This document shows positions 51,856 to 60,722 of a stretch of DNA of 64,000 nt, one piece after another. The notes beneath the pieces are model-generated. The model worked only from the letters and a program-made list of their open reading frames with translations, made no database searches and had not been told where the DNA came from. Made by a program: the position numbers and the translations under genes. Origin of the DNA: Bradyrhizobium sp. CCBAU 53351. Its GTDB lineage: Bacteria; Pseudomonadota; Alphaproteobacteria; Rhizobiales; Xanthobacteraceae. The DNA is taken from assembly GCF_015291745.1 (NCBI RefSeq), contig NZ_CP030059.1:2507501-2571500 (forward strand). Direction: 5' to 3'. Numbering within the stretch: position 1 is the first letter of the stretch; the number at the start of each line of letters is the position of its first letter.

Positions 51856-54609
51856 TCAGACCAGCGTGTCCACATGCAAGCCCGCGTGGGCGAGCAAGGA
51901 CTGGATCACGACGTTGTCGCCGGGACCGCCGTCCAGCACGTCGATGCCGCCGCCGCCGATCAGCACGTCGTCACCGAGCCCGCCGAGCAGCGTGTCGTTG
52001 CCGGCGCTGCCGATGAGCACGTCGTTGCCGGCGCCGCCGTCGAACACAAGGTGCGGCCCGCCCGGGCCGACGCCAGACGCCGTGATCACGTCGTCGCCGC
52101 CGAGACCGTTGATGGTGATGGTGTCGTTGAAGTCGAAATTCTCGATCACGACCTGGCTGGCCAGACCGTCGATCACCAGCGCGCCGTTGCTGTTGAGCGA
52201 CAGCGTGATGACGTCGTCCCCGCCGGTGCCGTTGATCACGATGTTGTCGACCGCGCCGTCGCCCCCGGGGGTGCCGGGAACGGCGCCGAGGTCGATCTTC
52301 ACCTGCGTCACGTCGGTGCCGGTCATGTCGCCGACAGTGATCTTGTCGGCGCCGCCGCGGACGTTGAACGCGATCGTCTCGACGCCGCCCGTGTCCATCG
52401 TGATATTTGCGACGTCCCGCGTCAGCTCGGCGCGGGAGCCGTTCGCGAAGATGTTGATGGTTTCGGCGATGTTGGCGCCGTTGAACAGCAGGGAGTCACT
52501 GCCCGCCTGGCCCTCGACCGTGTCGTTGTCGTCGCCGGGATTCCAGACGAAGGTGTCGTTGCCGGCGCCCATCAGCGCGACGTCATTGCCGTCGCCGCCG
52601 TTGATGATGTCGTCGCCCTGACTGCCGCGGATGGTGTCGTTGCCGATGCCGCCGTTGATCGTCAGTTGCAGCGCGCCGGCAGCGAGCCCGCTCGCGTCGA
52701 TGACGTCGTCGCCGCTGAGGCCATTGAGGGTCAGCTGATCGGTTCCGTCCATTCCGGTCACGTGCGTCGCCGCATGCAGGCCGAACACCGTCACGCCACC
52801 GGCGTTGCCGCGCACGCCGAACGTGTCGGCAGCCTGGCTGGCATCGACCGAGACGGTATCGACGGCTCCGTCGGGCGTACCGGTCGAGCCGCCGAGGTCG
52901 ATGTTCACCTGCGTCAGTTCGGTCCCGCTCAGATCGCCCACCGCGATATGGTCGGCGCCGCCCAGCGTATGGAGATCGGCATGCTCGACCCCGTGCAGAT
53001 CCATCGTAATGTTGGCGACGTCGCGTGTCAGCAGGGCGCGGTCGCCGTTCGCCACGATGGACATGGTCTCGGCAATGTTGGCGCCAAAGAACCGCAGCGT
53101 GTCGACGCCGGCACCGCCCTCGACGGTGTCGCTGCCGTCGCCCGGATTCCACTGAAAGATATCGTTGCCGGCGCCAAGCAGGGCGACGTCGTTGCCCTGG
53201 TTGCCGTCGATGAAATCATTGCCGTCGCCGCCGATCAGCGTGTCGCTGCCGGCGCTGCCGAGGATCGTATCGTTGCCGGCGCCGCCGTCGATCGTCAGGT
53301 GCACGATTCCGGCGGCCAGCGCGGCGGCCGAGATCGTGTCGTTGCCGCCGAGGCCCTCGATGAGAAGCGCATCGTTCGCGCCTTCCGCATTGGTGATGGC
53401 GAGTGCGGCCGGCAGTCCCGTGACCGCAACCGAGGTGCCCGTGCCGGACACTTCGATCGCATTGGCGCCGTTCGTGCCGACGAGCGTCACGGCGTCGGCC
53501 GCGCCGTCACCAGTGCCGTTCGACCCGAGATCGATATTGACCTGCTTGACGTCGGTTCCAGCCAGGTTGTTGACGACGATATCGTCGCTGCCGCCGCGGG
53601 CGTTGATGGTGACGGTCTCTATGCTGTCGAGGTCCATCGCGATGTTGGCGACGTCGCGCGTAAGCAGCGTGCGTCCGCCATTGGCGGCGGACAGGGCGAT
53701 GTGCTCGGCGATGTTCGAGCCGTTGAACAGCAGGGTGTCGGTGCCGGCCTGTCCGTCGACCTTGTCGCTGCCGTCGCCGGGATCCCACTGGAAGGTGTCG
53801 TTGCCCGCGCCCAGGAGGGCGGTGTCGTTGCCCTGGTTGCCGTCGATGAAATCGTTGCCGTCGCCGCCGAGCAGCAGATCCGCGCCGTTGCCGCCGAGGA
53901 TCGTGTCGTTGCCGGCCCCGCCGTCGAGCGTCAGCGCGATGAGCGCGGCGAGATTGCCTGAGGCCGAGATCATGTCGTCGCCGCCGCCGGCATGGACCAC
54001 GAGGTTCTCGGTGGTGCCGATGTCGAGCGAGAAGGGGGCCGGGTCGACCCGGTCGAAGCGCACGCGCGTGCCGTTCGCCGTGATGGCAAAGGTTTCGCTG
54101 CCGTTGCCGCCGTTCACCTCGGCGGTATCGATGCCTTCGCCGCCCTCCATCAGGTCGCTGTCGTCGCCGGGATTCCAGATCATGCGGTCGTTACCGGCTT
54201 CACCAAACATCTGGTCGTTGCCGTCGCCGCCGACCAGCACATCGTTGCCGGAACCGCCGAACAGCAGGTCGTTGCCGCCCTTGCCGAACAGCGTGTCGTT
54301 GCCGGACTGGCCGAACAGCATGTCGCCGCCGGATCCTCCGGTCAGCACATCGTTGCCGGCGCCGCCGAACAGGTTCGCCGCGGGCATCGCGCCGTTGCTC
54401 TCGTCGATCGTGATGATGTCGTTGCCGTCCTGGCCGAAGGCCTGGATCAATTTCGTGTTGGCGACCGTCGCGGGGCCGCCCTTGATCGCGACTGCGCCGT
54501 GGTTGACGACGATCGTCCCGGCTGCGTTGCGGCCCAACGTGACCGAATTGTTGTGGCCGTTGCCAAGGACGGTAAGAATTCCGGCGGAAAAATTTGCTGT
54601 GACAGCCAT
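51856..54609 (-). CDS. Large RTX (calcium-binding) repeat protein with four modules
   Basis: A 917-residue protein, ATG 54609 (MAVTANFSAGILTVLGNGH). No signal peptide, consistent with type I secretion. Residues about 75-150 contain nonapeptide RTX repeats ('GGAGNDVLTGGSGGDMLFG', 'GNDTLFGKGGNDLLFG'). The rest consists of four consecutive modules of up to about 205 residues, each with 'NPGD' or 'DPGD', then 'TRDVANI-x-MD', then a GGxDxI segment and RTX-like GGxGNDTI repeats. The C-terminus ('IQSLLAHAGLHVDTLV') is the likely T1SS signal. It would bind Ca2+ outside the cell; a cell-surface or biofilm role is inferred. No TolC, HlyB or HlyD gene is in the window. Confidence 0.9.
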   Translation of the reverse strand: MAVTANFSAGILTVLGNGHNNSVTLGRNAAGTIVVNHGAVAIKGGPATVANTKLIQAFGQDGNDIITIDESNGAMPAANLFGGAGNDVLTGGSGGDMLFGQSGNDTLFGKGGNDLLFGGSGNDVLVGGDGNDQMFGEAGNDRMIWNPGDDSDLMEGGEGIDTAEVNGGNGSETFAITANGTRVRFDRVDPAPFSLDIGTTENLVVHAGGGDDMISASGNLAALIALTLDGGAGNDTILGGNGADLLLGGDGNDFIDGNQGNDTALLGAGNDTFQWDPGDGSDKVDGQAGTDTLLFNGSNIAEHIALSAANGGRTLLTRDVANIAMDLDSIETVTINARGGSDDIVVNNLAGTDVKQVNIDLGSNGTGDGAADAVTLVGTNGANAIEVSGTGTSVAVTGLPAALAITNAEGANDALLIEGLGGNDTISAAALAAGIVHLTIDGGAGNDTILGSAGSDTLIGGDGNDFIDGNQGNDVALLGAGNDIFQWNPGDGSDTVEGGAGVDTLRFFGANIAETMSIVANGDRALLTRDVANITMDLHGVEHADLHTLGGADHIAVGDLSGTELTQVNIDLGGSTGTPDGAVDTVSVDASQAADTFGVRGNAGGVTVFGLHAATHVTGMDGTDQLTLNGLSGDDVIDASGLAAGALQLTINGGIGNDTIRGSQGDDIINGGDGNDVALMGAGNDTFVWNPGDDNDTVEGQAGSDSLLFNGANIAETINIFANGSRAELTRDVANITMDTGGVETIAFNVRGGADKITVGDMTGTDVTQVKIDLGAVPGTPGGDGAVDNIVINGTGGDDVITLSLNSNGALVIDGLASQVVIENFDFNDTITINGLGGDDVITASGVGPGGPHLVFDGGAGNDVLIGSAGNDTLLGGLGDDVLIGGGGIDVLDGGPGDNVVIQSLLAHAGLHVDTLV

Positions 54610-54935
54610 GTGCACTTCTCGCTCTGCGTGATCGAAATAGGCCGTGCGGCGGTATCGTGACGCTTTTCGCGATGCCGAGGCGAACGGCAAACAATCTCGT
54701 CTGTAGGCCGGGATGCCGGTTCCGGCTTGGCTGAAGTCTTCCGATGGGCTCCTGTTTTCCTTGAGAACAGCTTGATTTTTCGGGAAGGGCGCGGTGGAGC
54801 GGCAGTTCACGCAGCCGTGTTCGCAGCAACCCAGCCGATGCCGCCCACCATCCGTTGTGTCGCCCGACGGGCAAAACACGCCAGCGCTGGGTCCATATGC
54901 CCTGGCAAAAATATTCGTATTTACAGAAGTTCGGT

Positions 54936-55495
54936 TTTGCCGTACAACGCGCGCCATCCCGCCCGCCACAAGGGGCGTTTCGCGATCGTCACGAGACGCG
55001 GGCCGGGATGCGGTGGCCGCGACGGCGTCGGCGCGCGATGGTGGCTAGCAGGGCGGGAAACCGTGAGCAGCGCCAGGCGCGATACGACACGGCGCTGACA
55101 GCGTCTTCGAATGGTCTTTGCGGTGAGCGCACGCCAGCCGCGGAGAGCCCAGCGAGGACGTGCGCGGACGGAGAAGTCGTGTGGTCCCGACGCCCGCGGC
55201 TCTGGCGTCAAGTCTTAGCGGAGATGCAGCGGCCAACCGGTGCGCGCATCACACATCCGCAAGGCGACGGGGGCAATAGTGCAACGCTCCCCGAGGAGAG
55301 CACGAAGGACACCGTGAAAACCATCGCGCAGGGAAGGCCGGGCGACCGGCATCACCTGTCGTCCACCCCGTGCGCGTTCTCTAGCACACGCGGGACTTCG
55401 GGTGCCAGCCGGCGCCCGGCCTTCCCTGCGCCCTTGCTTTCGAAGAGGGCGGAAGAGACAGCAAAGCTCGGGCGAGATTCGCCGCGAGGATGAGC
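54936..55495. repeat. Degraded copy of a Bradyrhizobium dispersed repeat
   Basis: About 560 bp with no intact gene. Translated, it contains phrases (for example 'ETRAGMRW' and 'TKDTVKTIAQGRPG' on the plus strand) that I recognise from many short hypothetical frames in Bradyrhizobium genomes, where this DNA occurs as a scattered repeat. Recognition is from memory. The frame of 212 codons here is a remnant and should not be called a gene. The rest of 54610-54935 holds only the RTX promoter region. Confidence 0.6.
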
Positions 55496-55521
55496 AGGTA
55501 TGTCCATTGCCAAACAGCGGT

Positions 55522-55577
55522 CTCGTGCCCCGGACGCGCGGCGGCACGAAGTGATGCGGCGCAGAGCCGAGGCCCAT
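55522..55577 (-). repeat. Hairpin repeat element, copy B (inverted)
   Basis: Starts CTCGTGCCCCGGAC and ends GAGCCGAGGCCCAT; the reverse complement matches the ends of copies A and C (ATGG..CGGCTCTG and GTCCGGGGCACGAG). 56 bp, in inverted orientation 25 bp from copy C. Confidence 0.65.
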
Positions 55578-55602
55578 ATCTCACAGCGCGACCGTCGGAA
55601 AC

Positions 55603-55659
55603 ATGGGTCCCGGCTCTGCGCAGCAGCGCAAGAGCGCTGCTGCGCGTCCGGGACACGAG
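55603..55659 (+). repeat. Hairpin repeat element, copy C
   Basis: Starts ATGGGTCCCGGCTCTG and ends GTCCGGGACACGAG. The centre has a perfect 10-bp stem, GCAGCAGCGC/GCGCTGCTGC around AAGA, inside an outer GTCCCGG/CCGGGAC pair. Same 57-bp length as copy A. Confidence 0.7.
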
Positions 55660-55709
55660 AGCGGTGCGATATCGCCAATGACGTCGGTTGGAGAGGCGCC
55701 AACGCGCCG

Positions 55710-57305
55710 CTACGTCGTCTCCTCCAGCGCGCGGCGCAGCCGTCGGATGATCACGCCGCGGGCGCGGTCGTCGGCGGCGACTCCAATCCGGTCGTTGATG
55801 TCGAGCATGAGCTCGGACATCTCGTTGTGCCAGTCGAGGCGGGTCACGGCTTCCGGCGCGAGGCGGCGGCGGTGATCGACGTCGAGCACGCGCGGTTCGG
55901 GCGCGGCGAGTTCGTAGATGTCGTCCAGCGTCGGCTGATAGACCTTCGCCGCCGGAATGATGCGCTTGGCAACGCGTTCGGCGAGGCCTGCGATGGCGGC
56001 TTCCTCGCCGTGGACCAGGAACAGCCCGCGGGCGATCGGCCGGCGCGCCGCGATCCAACCGGCCATGCCGGCACCGTCGGCATGGCCCGAATATTCGTCG
56101 ATCATGCGGATGCGGGCGGCGACCTTGATCTCCTCGCCCTGGATCCGCACCGCCTTGGCCCCGTTCTGCAGGAAGCGGCCGAGCGTGCCGTTGGCCTGGA
56201 AGCCGGCGAGCAGCACGGTCGCGCGCTCGTTCCACAGCCAGCGCTTCAGATGATGGCGGATGCGGCCGGCGTCGCACATGCCGCTTGCGGCGATGATGAT
56301 GTGGAATCCGGACAGGCGCATGATCGCCTTGCTCTCGTCCGCCGTCTCCGTGAATTTGAGATGCGGCGAGTTGAGCAGCCGCGCGGCATCGACCGATGGG
56401 TCGAGGCTCTCGGCATGGCGGCGAAACACTTCGGTGGCGCGGATCGCGAGCGGAGAATCGAGGAAGATCGGTGCGGTCGGAATCTCGCCGTGCTCCATCA
56501 GGTCGACGAGATCGACGATCAGCTCCTGGGTGCGCTCGACCGCGAAGGCGGGCAGCAGCAGCGCGCCGCCGGCCGCCGCCGCATCGCGCACCTCGGCCGC
56601 GAGGTGCTTGCGGCGAAGGGCAGGCGTCGTCGCCTCGCGCACCCGGTCGCCATAGGTCGATTCCGAGATGACGTAGTCGAGATCGCTTGGCGCTTCGGGA
56701 TCGGGTTGCAGCAGCTTGGCCTCCGGCCCGACGTCGCCGGAGAGCAGCACGCGCAGCGGACGTGGCGCGCCCTGCTCGGCGATCTCGAGCTCGATCGAGG
56801 CCGAGCCGAGCAGATGGCCCGCGTTCCAGTAGCGCGCGCGGACGCCCGGGATCACGTCGGTCCAGCGTTCGTAGTCGACCGCTCGAAACGATTGCAGCGA
56901 TGCGATCGCATCGGCCTGCGTGTAGATGGGGAAAACTTCCTTGCGGCCTCGCGAGGCGTTGCGCCGGTTGAGCTGGGTGACTTCCGATTCCTGGATGCTG
57001 CCGGCGTCGGGCAGCATGTAGGAGCAGAGATCGATCGTGCCGCGCGTCGCCAGGATCGGTCCCTCGAATCCCGCGCGCACGAGTTTCGGCAACAGGCCGC
57101 TATGGTCGATATGGGCATGCGTGAGCAGCACGGCATCGATATCGGCGGGGCGAAACGGAAAGGCGCCGTAGTTGAGCTCCTTCAGCGTCTTCTGGCCCTG
57201 GAACAGGCCGCAATCGACCAGGAAGCGGCCGCCTGCGGTCTGGAACAGATAGCTCGATCCCGTCACGGTGCGGGCGGCACCGCAAAATCGAACGGTAGTG
57301 CTCAT
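55710..57305 (-). CDS. Beta-CASP metallo-beta-lactamase nuclease (RNA-processing type)
   Basis: A 531-residue beta-CASP nuclease. MBL motifs: 'VLLTHAHIDHSGLLPKLV' (HxHxDH), a His in 'RYWNAGHLLGSASIE' and 'VLLSGDVGPEA'. The beta-CASP motifs follow: 'LLLPAFAVERTQELIVDL' (A), 'FHIIIAASGMCDAGRIRHHL' (B region) and 'DEYSGHADGAGMAGWI' with the late His. This is the domain set of CPSF73/RNase J-like and YSH1-like proteins, and an RNA substrate is likely; DNA is possible. Its ATG overlaps the stop of the PRPP synthetase by 4 bp, last gene of a three-gene operon. A tail of about 70 residues follows the catalytic part. Confidence 0.92.
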   Translation of the reverse strand: MSTTVRFCGAARTVTGSSYLFQTAGGRFLVDCGLFQGQKTLKELNYGAFPFRPADIDAVLLTHAHIDHSGLLPKLVRAGFEGPILATRGTIDLCSYMLPDAGSIQESEVTQLNRRNASRGRKEVFPIYTQADAIASLQSFRAVDYERWTDVIPGVRARYWNAGHLLGSASIELEIAEQGAPRPLRVLLSGDVGPEAKLLQPDPEAPSDLDYVISESTYGDRVREATTPALRRKHLAAEVRDAAAAGGALLLPAFAVERTQELIVDLVDLMEHGEIPTAPIFLDSPLAIRATEVFRRHAESLDPSVDAARLLNSPHLKFTETADESKAIMRLSGFHIIIAASGMCDAGRIRHHLKRWLWNERATVLLAGFQANGTLGRFLQNGAKAVRIQGEEIKVAARIRMIDEYSGHADGAGMAGWIAARRPIARGLFLVHGEEAAIAGLAERVAKRIIPAAKVYQPTLDDIYELAAPEPRVLDVDHRRRLAPEAVTRLDWHNEMSELMLDINDRIGVAADDRARGVIIRRLRRALEETT

Positions 57306-58222
57306 GGAATCGTCTCCGCAAGATGTGTCGTCGGCAGTTCGGACCGCAACGCGGTCGCGAGAATCTCGTCGAGCGCGATCGCGTTGGTCGGGTGCGGCAC
57401 GCTGTCGGTCGAGCGGATCGACCGGATGCCAGCGCTGGAGAATGCGACGGTCATCGCGGGCGGAAACAGCGCGTGCGTGATGACAGCGTCGACGGCGGTC
57501 GCGCCCATCGCCGTCAGAGCCTTGGCCGCTTCCATCAGCGTCGTCCCTGAGGAGACGATATCGTCCACCAGCAGCGCCGGCCGTCCCGACAGCAGCCCGG
57601 GATCGGCAAAACTGATCGCCACGGAACGATCGCCGTGTCGCGTCTTGTTTGCCGCCGTGTGCTGCAATTGCAGCCGGCGCGCGATGTCGCTGACCCAGGG
57701 CTCGGACTCCATGTCGGGTCCGATCACGATGGTCGAGGGGTCGATGCCGCCGCTTGCCAGTGCGGCCGCGATCGCAGGCATGGCGGACAGATTCTCCGCT
57801 TCAATGCCTGGAAAGACCAAGCGGATGTCGGAGGTGCGATGCAAATGCGCATCCACGGTGACGATTCGGTCGACGGTCCTTGCGAGCAGATCACCCATGG
57901 CACGCTGGCTGATGGCCTCGCCCGCATGAAACGCAGCATCCTGCCGCATGTAGCAGAGATAGGGCGCGACCAGCACCAGCCGCTTCGAACCGCCACGTCG
58001 CAAGGCCTCCGCAGCGAACAGCAGGGCGATCAGCTTGTCATTGGGTTGATCGAGCGGGGCATAGAGGAGGGTGGTGTCTGTCGCCGGCGCGACGGTGACG
58101 CGCAGCTCGCCGTCCGGAAAGCGATGCACGGCGATCTCCGCGCAGGACAACCCAAGCCGCGCCGCAAGGCGTTTCGCCGCATCGTTGCCGCCGGACAATG
58201 TCTGCAGCGCGATCGTGCTCAT
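57302..58222 (-). CDS. prs: Ribose-phosphate pyrophosphokinase (PRPP synthetase), divergent
   Basis: A 306-residue PRPP synthetase: it transfers pyrophosphate from ATP to ribose 5-phosphate. Visible motifs: '[17 protein letters not shown]' (FPDGE), '[21 protein letters not shown]', '[15 protein letters not shown]' (catalytic DxH loop) and the PRPP loop '[17 protein letters not shown]'. It is slightly shorter than housekeeping Prs, and the flexible-loop residues differ, so it is probably a second, pathway-specific paralog. The operon partners argue for a role in nucleotide or nucleoside salvage. Start and stop overlap the neighbouring genes by 4 bp on each side. Confidence 0.93.
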   Translation of the reverse strand: MSTIALQTLSGGNDAAKRLAARLGLSCAEIAVHRFPDGELRVTVAPATDTTLLYAPLDQPNDKLIALLFAAEALRRGGSKRLVLVAPYLCYMRQDAAFHAGEAISQRAMGDLLARTVDRIVTVDAHLHRTSDIRLVFPGIEAENLSAMPAIAAALASGGIDPSTIVIGPDMESEPWVSDIARRLQLQHTAANKTRHGDRSVAISFADPGLLSGRPALLVDDIVSSGTTLMEAAKALTAMGATAVDAVITHALFPPAMTVAFSSAGIRSIRSTDSVPHPTNAIALDEILATALRSELPTTHLAETIP

Positions 58223-59793
58223 GGCGCGGTCTTGCCCTGCGGGGGCTCATGACCGTTGACGACGTAACCGCTCTCCTCGGTGGCGGCATCGGTGGCCAGG
58301 TCATGCTCGGGGCGGCCGAACGTGTAGACGCGATAGAGCGGCTCGCCCTGCTCGACGCGATCGCCGATCTTCTTGAACAGGCGGATGCCGGCACCCTTGT
58401 CGAGCGGCGCGCCGGCGGTGCGGGCGAGGCGGTTCAGACGCAGGCAGTCGATGGCGGACACGGTGCCGTCATGCGCCGCCTTGACGTCGAAGCTGAGCGA
58501 TCCCAGCTCGCTGCCGCATGTCGACGGGCCCTGGGCGTCGATGATCTTCTGCATCTGCTTCAGCGCCGCGCCGCTGTCGAGCAGCTCGCGCGCCCGCGCA
58601 TAGCCGGCGCCGCCGCGCAGCTTCGGATCGTATTCCAGCAGATGCGCGGCCAGCCGCAGCGACTTCTCGCGCAGATCGCGAGGCGCATCCGGATCGTTGC
58701 CGAGCACGGCCATGACGTCATTGGCCTCGAGCACCGGGCCGATGCCGTTGCCGATCGGCTGGCTGCCATCGGTCATGATCACCTCGACCGAGCGGCCGAA
58801 GCGGTCGCCGACGAATTCGAACAGCTTGCGCAGCCGCATCGCCTCGACGCCGCTCGTGACCTTCGCGGTCGGCCCGACCGGAATGTCGATCAACAGATGC
58901 GTCGAGCCGGCCGCGATCTTCTTGGACATGATGGAGGCGACCATCTGCTCGCGGGTATCGAGGCTGAGCGGGCGCTCGACGGAGATCAGGACGTCGTCGG
59001 CCGGCGACAGGTTCACATGTCCGCCCCAGATCAGGCAGCCATTGCAGGCCGAGACGATCGCCTTCATCTCCTCGACGCCGACATTGACCCGCGCCAGCAC
59101 CTCCATCGTGTCGGCGGTGCCGGCGGGCGAGGTGATGGCGCGCGAGGAGGTCTTGGGGATCGGCAGGCCATGCGCGGCGACGATCGGCACCACCACCATC
59201 GAGGTGCGATTGCCGGGGATGCCTCCGATGCAATGCTTGTCGACGACAACAGGCGTCGGCCACACCAATTGCGTGCCGGCCTGGGCCATCGCGCCGGTGA
59301 GGGCGAGCAGCTCGTCGCTGGTGATGAAGCTCGCCGAGCCGATCAGGAAGGCGGCGATCTCCATGTCCGAGTAGCGATAATGGGCGAGGTCGTCGATGAT
59401 CGCGCCGATCTCGGCCTGGCTCAAGGTTCGGCCGCGGATCTTTGCGCGCACCGCTTCCAGGCTCTCCGGAGGCGAGGCCGGCCTGACGGTGACCTGGGTG
59501 CCCACGCCTTGCGCGAAGCGGTGGAACGCGGGTTCAGAGAGGCCGATCTCGTCGGGGGCCACCAGCGTATCGTCGTCGGTGATCAGCAGCGTCGCCAGCA
59601 GGACCTTGCCGCCCTGGCGCAGCTCGACGCGGCTGAAGCCGCGGAAGATCTCGGCGCGCAGCGCTTTCGACTGCCGGGAGAGCACGACGACGTTTTCGCG
59701 TCCGGTATCGAGCCGGACACGGCGTATCTTCAGTTGGGCGTGCGGAAGGTCTGGATGCATGGACGGGCCGGCAGGAGGAAACTCGGCGTCCAT
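58219..59793 (-). CDS. AMP phosphorylase / thymidine phosphorylase family protein
   Basis: A 524-residue protein with an N-terminal extension of about 85 residues before the helical domain, as in AMP phosphorylase (archaeal DeoA) and unlike the shorter bacterial pyrimidine nucleoside phosphorylases. Recognisable: '[20 protein letters not shown]', '[20 protein letters not shown]', '[20 protein letters not shown]' and '[20 protein letters not shown]'. It phosphorolyses a nucleotide or nucleoside. AMP phosphorylases make ribose 1,5-bisphosphate, which in archaea feeds RuBisCO; here no R15P isomerase is adjacent. First gene of the operon, overlapping prs by ATGA. Confidence 0.9.
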   Translation of the reverse strand: MDAEFPPAGPSMHPDLPHAQLKIRRVRLDTGRENVVVLSRQSKALRAEIFRGFSRVELRQGGKVLLATLLITDDDTLVAPDEIGLSEPAFHRFAQGVGTQVTVRPASPPESLEAVRAKIRGRTLSQAEIGAIIDDLAHYRYSDMEIAAFLIGSASFITSDELLALTGAMAQAGTQLVWPTPVVVDKHCIGGIPGNRTSMVVVPIVAAHGLPIPKTSSRAITSPAGTADTMEVLARVNVGVEEMKAIVSACNGCLIWGGHVNLSPADDVLISVERPLSLDTREQMVASIMSKKIAAGSTHLLIDIPVGPTAKVTSGVEAMRLRKLFEFVGDRFGRSVEVIMTDGSQPIGNGIGPVLEANDVMAVLGNDPDAPRDLREKSLRLAAHLLEYDPKLRGGAGYARARELLDSGAALKQMQKIIDAQGPSTCGSELGSLSFDVKAAHDGTVSAIDCLRLNRLARTAGAPLDKGAGIRLFKKIGDRVEQGEPLYRVYTFGRPEHDLATDAATEESGYVVNGHEPPQGKTAP

Positions 59794-59977
59794 GCTTAGA
59801 CGTCGCGGTCCTGATGCTGTTGACCCAGATCATGGCCCGCGCGCGGCTACAGCACGGGCGGGCTGCGGCGTGCCGTCACGCAGCCGTGCTGCTGCAGGCG
59901 CGTCGGTCCGGAAATGGGAGGAGCCGAATGCGGCGGCGATATCGCCGATATCGGCCCCGGCCAGATCGGGATCGGGG

Positions 59978-60142
59978 CTACTTCATTGCCGTGCTGATTG
60001 CGACGAACTTACTGTTGAGGAGGGTCGTGCCCATGGTGTTCACGGCCGTTATGATTGCCAGCGCGATGCCGGCGGCGATGAGACCGTACTCGATCGCGGT
60101 CGCACCGTTTTCATCGGCAAGGAAAGACCTAAGCAAAGGCAT
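59978..60142 (-). CDS. Flp family type IVb pilin
   Basis: A 54-residue Flp/Fap pilin precursor. The ATG at 60142 follows CAGGAG. A short leader 'MPLLRSFLADENG' is followed by the class signature 'ATAIEYGLIAAGIALAIITA': the pre-pilin peptidase cleaves after the Gly and the Glu lies at +5. Assembled pili are tad-type surface fibres for adhesion. No tad or cpa gene is nearby, so its secretion machinery lies elsewhere. A purine-rich, AT-rich upstream region is present, but no canonical CtrA box is visible. Confidence 0.9.
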   Translation of the reverse strand: MPLLRSFLADENGATAIEYGLIAAGIALAIITAVNTMGTTLLNSKFVAISTAMK

Positions 60143-60427
60143 TGCCAACTCCTGTTCGTCCGATCCAACGTATGACCGCGTCGTCATCGAATTCGTCAAT
60201 AGATCGAATAAGTCTTTATGCGCGCCAAAAGAATTAAGACCGGGCGATCGCGCCTCCGCTGATACGACGGCAGTCATTAAATTAAGGTTCCGCCGGCCTG
60301 TCCAAATGGATTCAAATCGCGGGGCCCGTGTGGCTGGTCAAGCCTCGGGAGGCGCTTGCACGATACCGGCATCGAGAGAGGGGTGGCGCTTAACGAATTG
60401 TTGAGGCTGTTTGCCGGGCCATCGCGG

Positions 60428-60664
60428 TCATCGGCGCCCGCCAGGCGCGTTCAGGGCCCGCAACATGGCGATACGGGCGAACATCATCCAGCCGCCGCCC
60501 GTCTCGGCCGCATTGATCAAGGTCTCGACGGCGGTCTGCCAATGCGCCTCGTGCTGGGCGTCCGCGGGCAGCTGCATGATGTAGTCGGCGGCGTCCTGGA
60601 GCGTGAGCAGCGCGCGCTTGCTGCTCACGCGAACGGGATCGTCGAACGCCGTCGACCAGGGCAT
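60428..60664 (-). CDS. Small hypothetical protein
   Basis: A 78-residue protein ('MPWSTAFDDPVRVSSKRALL', 'ALLTLQDAADYIMQLPADAQ', 'INAAETGGGWMMFARIAMLR'). Such a short soluble protein is familiar in Bradyrhizobium, with no known function. No neighbour on the same strand is close enough to share a transcript with certainty: it starts 58 bp downstream of the Ku stop, so co-transcription with ku is possible. Confidence 0.65.
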   Translation of the reverse strand: MPWSTAFDDPVRVSSKRALLTLQDAADYIMQLPADAQHEAHWQTAVETLINAAETGGGWMMFARIAMLRALNAPGGRR

Positions 60665-60722
60665 GTCAGGCCGCCCGATCCGCGAGAGGTGACATCACGG
60701 CGTGATCGCGCGCGCGGTGCGG

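Noticed and set aside
54855-55493. A 212-codon plus-strand frame downstream of the RTX gene.
   Set aside because: It lies in a dispersed-repeat remnant; the translation is basic and lacks any fold, and related frames in this repeat are not genes.
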